Positions 13,302 through 23,064 of a stretch of 64,000 nt of DNA are shown piece after piece. The notes under the pieces were generated by a model. It ran no database searches. It had not been told where the DNA came from and saw only the letters and a program-made list of their open reading frames with translations. Positions within the stretch are counted from its first letter, which is position 1, and each line of letters opens with the position of its first letter. The translations under genes were made by a program, and so were the position numbers. The stretch covers positions 67,602,715 through 67,666,714 of the forward strand of contig NC_092862.1 of the NCBI RefSeq assembly GCF_032062135.1, given 5' to 3'. Source of the stretch: Pyxicephalus adspersus (taxonomy: Eukaryota > Chordata > Amphibia > Anura > Pyxicephalidae).

Positions 13302-13638
13302 TAAAGCTGCGTACACACTGCCAATTTTTGTCGTTGGAAAGGATCTTTCACGATCCTTTCCAACGACAAGGGGCTGCAAGATGCATGAATGATGCTGTAC
13401 ATACAGCACCGTTCATGCTCTATGGAGAGGGGAGGGGGAGAGCGACGGAGCGGCACCCTGCTGCGCGCTCTCCCCTTCACTTTCATTACGATCGGCTGTC
13501 GTCCATCGTCCGTGGATCCGGCAGGTCGGTCGTCCGGACGATGGACGACACCGACTGTACACACGGCAGATTTTCGCCCGATAATTGGCCGATGCCGATT
13601 ATCGGGCGATAAAAATCTCACACGTGTACGTAGCTTTA
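13302..13638. mobile_element. CpG-rich miniature transposon, copy 2 (GATC-hairpin subfamily)
   Basis: The termini TAAAGCTGCGTACACACTGC and the inverted CACACGTGTACGTAGCTTTA match copy 1, but the interior differs. Immediately inside the left end is a hairpin made of GTCGTTGGAAAGGATC and its complement. A GC-rich centre follows, and then a second hairpin built from CCGATAAT and ATTATCGG near the right end. The related copy at 42191 shares this interior. The 180-codon and 142-codon open frames across it run on opposite strands and are composition artefacts. Confidence 0.85.
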
Positions 13639-14329
13639 GGGCATTTTCCATCTGTGTTTAGACGTCATACTGCCCTCCATTTTTTATCAGGCACCCTTCT
13701 ATTCAAATACAGTCATTCAGGAAGGCACCCAGTCATTTAGATGTTTTGATTGGTTGTCCTTTGTGTGCACTTAGATTGGATCTTAGGTCGCAGTCAGATA
13801 AGTAAAGCAGTATACCTTGGAAATCCACATAGTGGGAGTTTTCTATTTCTTTGCATAGTTTGAACAAGTTATAAAGCATTCAATGCCCTTTACTGAGGCA
13901 TGTTTGAACTACTTTTAACAAGCCTATGAATAAATATTGTAGGAGTTAAAAATTTGAATTGAACAATAAACGGTACATCATGTGCCAGTGGTCACGAAAA
14001 TGAACAGGCACAAAAGTTAGTTGTCACTCAGGACTAGCTATTTATTTCTTGTTTTTATTTTTACACAGTTCAGTACGCTTTCAATAATCCTTGTAATACA
14101 GAGGCTCTGGCATTTCTTTCTTCGACTTTCTAAAGAAATAGTTTCACATTACTGAGAATGTCTTGCAAAAGTGAATCATCTCCTATTTGAGAAAAGCCTA
14201 AAAAACCCACCAGACCAAAGATGTTGTGATGAATTATGTGACCAGGTAGTCAAAACAGCTCATCCACATGACTTGTCAGATTCCATTTTACGTCTTTCAG
14301 TTTCTATATCTCTTTTTGTCCTCCACTAG
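13639..14329. other. Non-coding DNA, nothing recognised apart from a pyrimidine tract at its end
   Basis: No coding frame or repeat is recognised. The last 30 bases form a strong pyrimidine tract ending CTCCACTAG, treated below as a possible splice acceptor. Confidence 0.45.
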
Positions 14330-14482
14330 GATTGTAATGGGCTGGTACCCCAGCCAATATGTCAATACATGCTTCACTACACACACCGAAAAGAAGACTG
14401 CTTTTGTTTGGACCCTGGATGGCTGGGTGGTTTTATGCATCAGCAAGCAGAGGCTTCCCTCACAGTAGGAGCTGTGCAGTAA
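14330..14482 (+). other. Possible exon with strong acceptor (unrecognised, weak)
   Basis: A pyrimidine-rich tract (about 14300-14327) ends in AG at 14328-14329 and is followed by an open frame of 50 codons beginning GAT TGT AAT GGG and ending TAA at 14480. The predicted peptide contains CFCLDPGWLGGFMHQQ and is rich in Cys, Gln and Gly. After the stop, the same frame runs on for over 20 codons to a TGA. All three forward frames are fairly open here, which weakens the case. I recognise no family and see no convincing donor site. It could be an alternative exon, a decayed retroelement piece or chance. Confidence 0.15.
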
Positions 14483-16020
14483 TTGCCAGAACAAATTATA
14501 CCGGGGCAGTCTGTTCTTTCTCCTTTTGGAAGGCAAGTAAAGGATGTGTGAAACTTAAAGACAACAACGATGTTGACTGCACACAAAGCAGCGTACAAAT
14601 AGATTTGATACAGTTGGAAAATGATCAGACTATGAACAATGGTTTTAGGATATGCCTTTTTCATGGATGATAATATGCTTTTAGCTTGTTATGTTTAGTA
14701 GACTGACAATGCACAAAAACAATTTCCAATGTTGTGACATGGATTTTAACACCTTATTCATTGTTTGTTTAGGTCACATATAGTAAGCATAAACATATCA
14801 GATTCAAAGGCAGTGGTGCACTTTGTACCTCCTCCGCCTACAACTGAGAATGGCTCAATTTGAGTCTTATGTATGAGTTGTTTTTTTTTGTATAAAACTG
14901 TTATACTGGCTGAACACTGTAATATATTAATCATTAGCATAGTAATCCATGTTTGTCTTGTTTAATTGATTATGTGTTGGTATAATTAATAATAATTTTA
15001 GATCATTATTACCAGTTACATGACATGAACTATAAAGTGTATGTACAGCCATTTTTAAAGATAGTTATAGTAAAGATTTCACACCTTCTCAGCTAAATTA
15101 ATTTGTGCTTGTGTCCTGATGGGTAGATTTGCCCTTTCTTCAACAAAGATGCAGCTGGAAGCAAAAGGAAACCTTTACAAAGTGCAGGGAATTACATTCT
15201 AAGGCAGTTGTTAATGAAACTGGTGCCCCATTGCAAGTGACAGGTGGCTACAAATTTTGGAAAGAACACAAACACAAAGCAGTAAACTAGGAAGCCAGAC
15301 TTGGTCATGGCTTGTTTTTTGTGCAGGGTTGAATTTGGTAAGGGTGCATGGATACATTTACCTTGTGCACTTTTTATTACAATAAACTAATGGTGAGCAA
15401 AGTTATCTATTGCCACTAGAGCATCTATGCAAAAATTTGATAATTTTCTTAATATATGCAATAACCAAAATATTATATAATCCATTACACCATGAAATCA
15501 GAGAGCATCTCAAAGGGTAATTTGACATCAGCTTCTCACATTGTGCATTGGAAGCTGTAGTCGGGGAAAAGCTTAACTTTGTAGCTGAAAAATGACCAGT
15601 ATCGTTCTTTGGTCCACTCTTTTCAAATATTGGATTCCAGGTTTGTTAATCATGTGATAAAATGTGGGCCTTTCTATTATCAGGAGTCTGCAGTGGTTGT
15701 GATTTTTGAATCTCTATCCATTTCAAATTGAGGTTCACATACTATCAGATGACCTACAAATTTGTCTGTGTTGCACTAAGGATGCCAGCAATAAATATAT
15801 AAAAACTGAAATACTAAGCAAGTAAAGTATTTCACAAATTTCAAGGTCCAATCTAGCTTTAATATTTTATTATCCATAGTGTGCCAATATACCCTTTTAC
15901 AGTCCTTGCTGTGAGAAAGCTTACAATCTAATGCCAATAATGTATCTACAAACAGAATAAATAGATTTAGGTCCATTTTTGATGATGCAGGTGCAGTTCA
16001 CTACCTGTATGTTTCTGCAC
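14483..16020. other. AT-rich non-coding DNA, nothing recognised
   Basis: Frames are short and no transposon ends or arrays are visible. A poly(T) run lies near 14880. Confidence 0.5.
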
Positions 16021-16063
16021 TGGGAAACATAAGCCAAACACCCTAAAAAAATATGCAAATTAT
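16021..16063 (+). repeat. Short dispersed repeat, copy A
   Basis: The segment beginning TGGGAAACATAAGCCAAACA and continuing into CCCTAAAAAAATATG recurs at 17240 with one substitution and small indels. It is too short to classify and may be the end of a transposon family. Confidence 0.6.
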
Positions 16064-16438
16064 TTAGATAAAACCATGGCTATGACTGAATTCTGGATGG
16101 CAGTGCTGCAAATTATCAGGAATAATTTCTTCTTTATTGAAAACACAGGCATTGGCCGAAATTCAATTACTGCAATAACCCACTATTATCCATTCTATTT
16201 GGATGCATATCACTGTAGTAATGCCATTTTGTGCAATTTCCCTCATAACAATTGCTCCATTATAAACTACTAAGAGGGGTTGAGAATCACTGGTATTATA
16301 ATTATTACAAACTACAGAATGTTAAAGTACAATGACACGAGTGGTAAATATGCAAAGAATGCTAATACAAAAATCTTTGTATCACATTGTAGTTTTTTAG
16401 AGGGCGTGTGCATTGGACTAGTATGGGATAGTCTATAG

Positions 16439-16722
16439 CAGTGTTTTTTGACCTTTAACACAAGAGGGAACCCTTGAAATAACTTTCAGGTCTTCATGGA
16501 ACCCCTGCTATAGTTACTTCTGTGTATCCACAGCTCATAATACATTAGCATGGTGATCAAAAGGAACAATTCATGTTACATTCCTGCTTAGTAAGAAGAA
16601 TGCCATCCTTACAGATAGTCAAAAAGATCATTGGTATCTGTAAACTGGCATGAGAGGCAAAATTGCTCATTGCTCAAGGAACTCGCAGCAACCTGTGGAA
16701 GAACCCTGATTGAGAAACATTG
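16439..16722 (+). mobile_element. hAT-family miniature element with imperfect 8-bp duplication
   Basis: The element begins CAGTGTTTTTTGACC and ends GATTGAGAAACATTG, an inverted repeat typical of hAT termini. The flanks GTCTATAG and ATCTATGG match at 6 of 8 positions, consistent with an aged 8-bp target duplication. The interior contains GGAACCCTTGAAATAAC and GAAGAACCCTG near the ends and has no transposase. It belongs to the same family as the copies at 11597, 31840 and 53424. Confidence 0.85.
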
Positions 16723-17239
16723 ATCTATGGGTATCTCTTTGTCCAACATTTGAAAAGCCAACTAGAGCAGAACCAGAGCAGAAGGCAATAATACCTTAAA
16801 TCCAACAATGTACAATAACCTCACAAGTTTAAGGTTTTTTGCATAATTGTTAACAGCTGACTATGGAATATTCACAAACAAATATTAGCACTTGTCATAA
16901 TAACATTTATTAATACATATAAATTGTATATAAAAGTATAGTCATGTATGTCAGAATATTGGTTATCATGAGCTTGCTTAAGGTCCCGAGAACAGAATCA
17001 CATTTATTATGCTAGACCACTGTTTAAAAATTTCCCAAAGTCTCTGTGCAGCCATTCCCTTTCTACATGAATGCCCTCCACTAATAGCTAAATTGTATTT
17101 CCCAGCTAACAGGTGGGGACCATACCTGTATAATGTGTGTTTTGTCAGCTCCTTGTAGTGTCCATCAGAAGCCCTTTTCCCGATATGGATAAAGTGTTGT
17201 TACTCTAAACCAGGAAGTGCCTAAAGAAGGACCTGAAAA
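16723..17239. other. Non-coding DNA, nothing recognised
   Basis: No open frames of note, repeats or motifs are seen between the hAT copy and the dispersed repeat. Confidence 0.5.
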
Positions 17240-17271
17240 TGGGAAACATAAGCTAAACACCCTAAAAAATA

Positions 17272-17282
<11 letters not shown>
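17240..17282 (+). repeat. Short dispersed repeat, copy B
   Basis: This is the second copy of the segment at 16021. It runs directly into a pure TA microsatellite, which suggests that its A/T-rich tail seeded the microsatellite. Confidence 0.6.

Positions 17283-17322
<40 letters not shown>
17280..17322. repeat. (TA)n microsatellite
   Basis: About 21 uninterrupted TA units. Confidence 0.97.
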
Positions 17323-17324
<2 letters not shown>

Positions 17325-17581
17325 CTGATCACCAGGTGTTATTTCAATGAAAGCCCAAGAAAAATGTTGAAACTACCTTTTGAAAAAGTTTGAAATGTTT
17401 GTCACTGTGTTTACATATACTTTATTAAATATTCTGCAGTGCCATTCAAACATAACATTTAGCAAAATGTGGAAATTACTCCTATTTTTTGTTTGTTATG
17501 AAATCTATGTATAAAGCATTGAACAACATCTAAGTAACATTATGCCATGCAGGATATAATCCCCCCCTTCCCAGCAGAAAT

Positions 17582-17740
17582 GTTTAAAAAATTTCTTGAG
17601 GTTACCTATTACTTTTCTCACATTCTGACTTTAGTTATTATTACATTTTAAAAAATTCAATGTTTAGATGTTTCTTGAGGTTATATTAGTTTTCTCACAT
17701 TCTGACTGCATTTATTATTACATTTTATTTGCATTACATT
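17582..17740. repeat. Two-unit tandem duplication, period about 80 bp
   Basis: Unit one starts GTTTAAAAAATTTCTTGAGG and unit two starts GTTTAGATGTTTCTTGAGG. Both continue with TTTTCTCACATTCTGACT and then TTATTATTACATTTTA. Identity is high enough to show a local duplication. Confidence 0.85.
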
Positions 17741-18719
17741 TCTTTTATTTATCACCTGGAATTACTTTTGCAGTTGTGAAAAGTTAGTTACATTTGCTGA
17801 ATTGTTAGTTACTGTATAATTTATATCTATATTTTATATAAACTTACCTTCTGAAACCGGCATCTTGAAGCTTACATGCCCTCAACCACCCAATGTTTTC
17901 CTACGGTATTTTGTCTGTTAAGAACTATTGTAACAGGATTTCCATGATTACTTTTTCTTTCAGGTATCCTGTCAAAATGTATAAGCATTTGTAGTACAAG
18001 TATGTGGAATATTTTTCTTTTTTATTTAATCTTTTGCAAGATATGTCAACTTCAGCCCACTGGTGCCCACAGGGATTTTGGTTTCTGCTTCGAACATCAC
18101 ATACCAGTTACTTCTGCTTTTATCAACCCCCCAAAGCAAAGTGTATTACATTTGTTTAATTTAACCCTGCAGTAGTCAGTGAATCTTCTAGGAGCTCATT
18201 AGAAGTCAGGCCAAATAACAGACGTTTATGTTTTATATATTAGCAAATTAGAAAGTCTGTCAATTGCACGTAGAAATCAGTAATATGTTTATGTTATTTT
18301 AACGTATTTACTTTATATGCATTTTAATATAGCTAACACAATAGAATTACTTTCTATTATAGTACCTTACAAGTATTAATTGAAATAAAATAAATCTAAG
18401 CTACATCAGCTCAGCTTTGTGACAAACCACCTAGCAGCACCACTGGAGCCCAAATATCCACATTATTGGTATGCTTGGCTCAATGGCTCATTAATTGACA
18501 TATTGCTTGGATCAATAGAGTATTTGAGTCTATGCAGGCAGGTCTTAAGCCTATCCACATAGAGACTTCTTTGGGAGCATTGTAATTTTTTTTGGTGGGA
18601 AACGTTTTGGTAATACCTTCTTAACTTTGCACTTTTTTTGAAAAAAATGTTTGTCTTTGTTATAAGTACGTTTTCCTTATAATGCATATATATAGCAAAA
18701 GAACTGTTCCTGCCAATCA
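17741..18719. other. AT-rich non-coding DNA, nothing recognised
   Basis: No repeat structure or coding signal is seen. The 74-codon minus-strand frame at 18463-18687 lacks any domain. Confidence 0.5.
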
Positions 18720-19240
18720 GTCAAGAACAGACTCAATAGTGGATCCTCTGTGCTATCTGAATGTTGGAAAGGATGTGAACTCTTAAAAGGGTACAGGTAC
18801 GAAGTTTAAGCACATGCACCAAGATCTCCACCACAGCACCCTGCATGATGAACTTTACTGGTGGGAGCCCCAAGTTTTGGTGTTCAGACCCAGCTGTGCA
18901 GATGCCATCTGATGAGGGAGTGGTACATATCGACAAGCAATATCAGGAACAGACAAGGGGTCAGGGAAGGCAGTAAATAAGCATAGTCAGATACAAGCAG
19001 AAGTTGAAAACAGCAGAAACAAGAATGCAGAAAGCAACACACATTAAAGCCTAGCGCTAAGAAATGAACCTATTGCTCAGACAAGTGATGGCCTGACCAC
19101 AGTTAGATAGTCAGGGTAATTATCAAACTGGATGGGGACTGGCTAAATTGCTGTATAATCAATCAGTAACTTAGGTCTAGAGATGCCTTAACATCAAATT
19201 CCTGTGCGGCAACAAAATAGGAGAGCAATAAGTAGCTCAT
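18720..19240. repeat. GC-richer interspersed repeat fragment
   Basis: The block is less AT-rich than its surroundings and carries phrases such as GACAAGGGGTCAGGGAAGGC, AGTCAGATACAAGCAGAAG and AAACAGCAGAAACAAG. Similar CAGGCAG/GGTCA phrases recur at 21910-22060 inside another element. I infer a fragment of a retroelement or other interspersed family from this relationship. No termini or coding capacity can be defined. Confidence 0.45.
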
Positions 19241-20421
19241 GGGCTTGGCCATTGTTTACAATGCTATCAAATCAAAACATCTTTTTCAAAATACCAGAGT
19301 GGGAAAATTTCCATTAATTTTCTGAATGAAGTAATGCAGAACTTAGAAGCTCCATATGGCAGTTTGTATTTTGAATATAAAGAATATTATTGATATATTT
19401 TCTTATCTAATCATGACGTGAGCACACAAATATGTCTCTGCAGCTGAAAATGAACAGTGACCTGCACTGTCAGTCCACCAAACATAAATTTAGTTAGTAA
19501 TAGTTTGGCACCCTTGAAAATGCAATATACATATATATGTATTTATTAAAACAAACAAATGATATGTATGATTTTTTTCCCAGTATAAGTGTATGAGGCA
19601 ATTACATTACCGTAAGTAACACAAAGTGAAATCTGAGGTTTCAGTGGATTGAATACATTACTTTCTACACAAGAAGGAATCACTCGGATTGGAACAACAA
19701 CCCTTAATACAGACGGAAGCTGTCAATTACAGTTAGGTTTTTCAGCTAACAGCCACACACTTTGTCAGCTGGTAGTTGTCAAAGGGATGACATATATTAC
19801 TGTATTCTCTGCATAGAGCATTGTGCTTACGCATGCTAAAATCCAGATTACAGGGTTAAAGATAACTAAATGCTATCCATTAATATTTTTACATAGCATC
19901 TAACATGATCAATAGAAGGGCAAGTGATAGGGCAATGTAATTTTTCGCTCTCTTCCTCGTTGTATCATTCTTATACCATCATTCACTTTACATATGCAGG
20001 TTGAAACTAATTGATGGCTGTGAGCAGCATGTTTGTACTGCTTTACATTTAACTTACTTGCTGTAGTTACTGTTTTCTAGAAAACATCTATTTGTATAGC
20101 AATTACACCAAAATTTTGCAATGTACCTAATTATTCAATTTGGTTGGATCTCCCCATCTATAAGTACGTATTTGTTGAGTATCAGAATCACTGCTTTTAT
20201 TCATGCACCAAAGTGTCTGCTCCAAAATATGGTGCACACATAAAAGATAAAAATAATGACCAAGACTTTACTTTATTTAAAGTAAGCCTTACAACATTTT
20301 TTGACCACTTTTTGACCATTGCCACACTAATATTTTCTGACAACCCCAAGTTGGATTTAATTCTCACATGGTTTCCCTATGATACATTCAACAATGGCAT
20401 TGCAATGTAGGAAGAGGTAAT
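19241..20421. other. AT-rich non-coding DNA, nothing recognised
   Basis: The 88-codon plus-strand frame at 20144-20410 has no recognisable domain and is treated as chance. Confidence 0.5.
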
Positions 20422-20643
20422 GGGTCTGATTTTTTTAAAGCTCTCCAATGGTGGAGAGGATACACTTTCATCAGTGAAGCTGGGTGATCCAGTAAACCTG
20501 GAATGTATCTTGTCCAGGATTGAAAACATTTGCTAACAAATAGCAAATGGCTTTTTAGGAAATCCATTCCAGGTTTGCTTGCCCAGCTTCACTGATGAAA
20601 GTTTTTCCTCTCCAGCCTTTGAGAGCTTTAATAAATCAAGTCC
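20422..20643. mobile_element. Long inverted-repeat miniature element
   Basis: The left arm runs through TTTTTAAAGCTCTCC, GGAGAGGATACACTTTCATC, AGTGAAGCTGGG and AACCTGGAATG. The right arm is the same series inverted, ending GAGAGCTTTAATAAATCAAG. Arms of about 90 bp around a short loop make almost the whole 222 bp foldable. No transposase is present. The superfamily cannot be told from the ends. Confidence 0.85.
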
Positions 20644-20804
20644 ATTGTGTGAAAATTGCAGCTTTTGTACCTTTCGCCATCTAGTGGTGAGTAGTAGCAT
20701 TCTTTCTGTATAAAAAAACAGGACCAAGCTTAGTCACATGTGTGGTCTGATATGCCATTGCCTAATACAAGGCAGGATGAATAAGCAAAAACATAAGAAA
20801 AAAA

Positions 20805-20933
20805 TGACTAAAATTTCCCTGGTGGGAATCAATTACGCCATTGAAACACATGGACCTGGGGAATTCCCACAAGGGATTGTCTGAGAAAATATTTAAAATT
20901 TTTTTTTTTTATAAATAGAGTCCTAAGAGATAA
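20805..20933 (-). mobile_element. Degenerate copy of the element at 13127
   Basis: In inverted orientation relative to 13127, it keeps TTCCCTGGTGGGAA, a CCATTGAAAC segment and the terminal TATAAATAGAGTCCTA. An internal poly(T) expansion disrupts one arm. Confidence 0.65.
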
Positions 20934-21652
20934 ACGCTTGTGCGAAGGTCAGATGAAGAAGTTTGTGGATACTGCATAGATCACACTTAAAATGTGGTTC
21001 ATGTCTTTGAGTAATGATGGTAAAAGCTTACTCCCTAATGTGGAAAAGGTTGTGTTCACTTTAATTTCAGGGAGCAGAGAGAAATTAAAAAAAAGCTTAT
21101 TGATATTTTGAAAGGCAAAAAAAAAATCACTGAACATCATTTCTGAAAGTCAGTGCTGGGTGGTTGTAAAGTACGGAGAAGTTAACAGAGCTGATGAATA
21201 AGAAATCAAATTTTGAATGGTTGCCACAGATTGTAGCAAAGTCCAGCACAAAATGTCCCTATTTAGAATTTTAGGCAAAGGTATTCTAATTATCTTAACA
21301 TAAAAGCCCAGAATTAGACTTAGTGATTTTCAATTTGTTGTGCCCTTGTTGTAGAGATTGTATCCTGATACATATGGTGCACTCTATATGGATTACTGAC
21401 ATCTTAAAACATAAAAGCTGCAGTGTTCAAACAAGGATATCACTGTCATATATATTCCTTAATAAAAAAACAGCACATTGTGGATGTTCTGGGCCAATTT
21501 GCTCACATAAATGGGATGTGACATTTCTGGGCACAACGCAGCCTCTTCCAACAATGACAAAGTTTATATTGACAAACACACAGCATATATTGAATCAATC
21601 ACATCTATACTCCCATATCCCAAAAAATGTCCCCAGGCACCTATTTAAATTA
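20934..21652. other. AT-rich non-coding DNA, nothing recognised
   Basis: The 113-codon frame at 21323-21664 has no domain similarity that I recognise and runs into the start of the next transposon, so it is probably chance. Confidence 0.5.
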
Positions 21653-21904
21653 TTAACCTCCTGAGCGTTACACTGAGGTCTAGATTTCTGTACCAAAAGT
21701 GATCCATTGTTTTTCATGAAATTTTTTTTTTAAATTGTAGACCTGTAACTTACAGAAATATGTCCGAACAGGGGTTCTAGTAGATAATATGAATATAAAA
21801 AATGTTTGAAACACACAATCATTTAAAAAAAAAAAATTACTTTTAATAAAATTAAAGGAAAAACACAAAAATCAGCTTAAACATGACTACATAAACAAAG
21901 CTTG

Positions 21905-22060
21905 AAGCCATGGCAGGGGTCAGGCAGGCGGTGATGTCCAGGTCCAGGCAGAGATGTCAGAGTCCAGGCAGAGGTCAGGGCAGGCGGCAGGCAGAGATGT
22001 CGGAGTCCAGGCAGAGGTCAAAGCAGGCAGCAAATGGTCAAAATTAGGCGAAGATCAGCA
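21905..22060. repeat. CAGGCAG/GGTCA imperfect minisatellite
   Basis: Imperfect units of about 25-50 bp repeat the phrases GGTCAGGCAG, GAGTCCAGGCAGAGGTCA and GAGATGTC. The array sits inside the TTAA element and resembles part of the interspersed repeat at 18720. Confidence 0.7.
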
Positions 22061-22160
22061 AAGGTAAGATAAGACACAGTGTTACACACTAGCCATCCAG
22101 GGAATAAGTGGCAATTTTTAAAACTTTGATTCTGTATTTATTGGGGTTTGTTTTGAATTA

Positions 22161-22589
22161 TTTTGTATTTGATTGGATACGGGAGTTTGTATCCAATCCA
22201 ATACAAAATAAGAATTTGAATTTCCAAGTTATTTACTTTTATTTTATTTATTTTTTTATTTTTTTGTATTGGATTGGATACAGGAGTTTGTATTCAATCC
22301 AATATAAAATGAGCGTTTGAATTTACCAGTTATGTGCTTTGTATTAATTTTATATTATTTTGTATTGGATTGGATACGCAAGTTTGTATCCAATCAAATA
22401 CAATATATAAATTTGAATTTCCAAGTTATTTACTTTTTTTTTATTTTTTGTATTGGATTGGATACGGGACTTTGTATTCAATCCAATACAAAATGACAGT
22501 TTGAATTTACCAATTACACACTTTGTATTTATTTGAATTATTTTGTATTGGATTCAATACAGGAGTTTGTATTGAATCCAATACAAAAT
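22161..22589. repeat. Five tandem hairpins with a dimeric higher-order period
   Basis: Five near-palindromes start at about 22161, 22262, 22358, 22446 and 22541, so spacing is 88-101 bp. Each has arms like TGTATTGGATTGGATAC and its complement around GGAGTT-like loops. Spacers alternate: after hairpins 1 and 3 comes AATTTCCAAGTTATTTACTT, and after 2 and 4 comes GTTTGAATTTACCA. The array is therefore two copies of a roughly 190-bp dimer plus a fifth hairpin. The related element at 47220 has a single hairpin at the matching place. Confidence 0.9.
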
Positions 22590-22744
22590 GAATGAATGAG
22601 TTTAAATTTGAATTTCCCGCACACGTGCCGACGTCATCACGCACGCAGGGAGGAGCCGTCGGGTTTTTTTTTTTCTCCGCCGGACGGCTTCTCGTTTCAG
22701 AAGGCACCCGGCGCTGGAACGAGAAGGACGTGGGACGATCAGCG

Positions 22745-22870
22745 GGACCAGGTAAGAAGTCGGCCGGCATCTTGTGTCCCGCCGGCCGGCATCTTGTGTT
22801 CCGCTGGCCGGGCAGCGGAACACAAGATGCCGGCCGGCGGAACACAAGATGCCAGCCGGCATCTTACCGG
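22745..22870. repeat. GC-rich inverted and direct repeat cluster
   Basis: Five versions of GCCGGCATCTTGTGTTCCGC or its complement occur, three forward and two inverted, with central GCCGGC palindromes. The cluster is strongly GC-rich in an otherwise AT-rich window. It is non-coding, and the open frames on both strands come from the lack of A/T-rich stops. Confidence 0.85.
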
Positions 22871-23064
22871 TCCCGCTGGCACCCGACGCTGGAGAGGGAG
22901 ATCGACGGATGACGCTGGACGGAGGACGACGCTGGAATACGAAAACGACGCTGGATAAGCACAGGGGGACCAGGTAAGTAAGAATGGGAAAAATCTCGGG
23001 GTTAACCATCCTTGCAATTTTTTTTTGCCCGAACGAAGGTCGGGCTTAACGGCAAGGAGGTTAA

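Larger units (their letters stand above)
21653..23064. mobile_element. TTAA-flanked non-autonomous DNA transposon, copy 1 (piggyBac/Kolobok-like)
   Basis: Exact TTAA occurs at both edges (21653-21656 and 23061-23064). It adjoins inverted ends CCTCCTGAGCG and CGGCAAGGAGG, and TTAA duplication is the hallmark of piggyBac and Kolobok superfamilies. The 1.4-kb interior holds, in order, a region with TTTTTCATGAAAT shared with the copy at 47220, a CAGGCAG-rich block, a five-hairpin array, the landmark GAATTTCCCGC, a GC-rich repeat cluster, and a right arm with CTCGGGGTTAACC. There is no transposase. Open frames at 22507-23173 fall in the GC-rich cluster on both strands and are not genes. Confidence 0.85.

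Noticed and set aside
13070..13661. Overlapping 90-180-codon frames on both strands
   Set aside because: They span the two miniature transposons and stay open only because the CpG-rich interior lacks stop-rich A/T words.
22161..22589. Regularly spaced repeats resembling a CRISPR array
   Set aside because: The repeats are near-perfect palindromes with two recurring spacers inside a vertebrate transposon, not unique spacers, and no cas genes are present.
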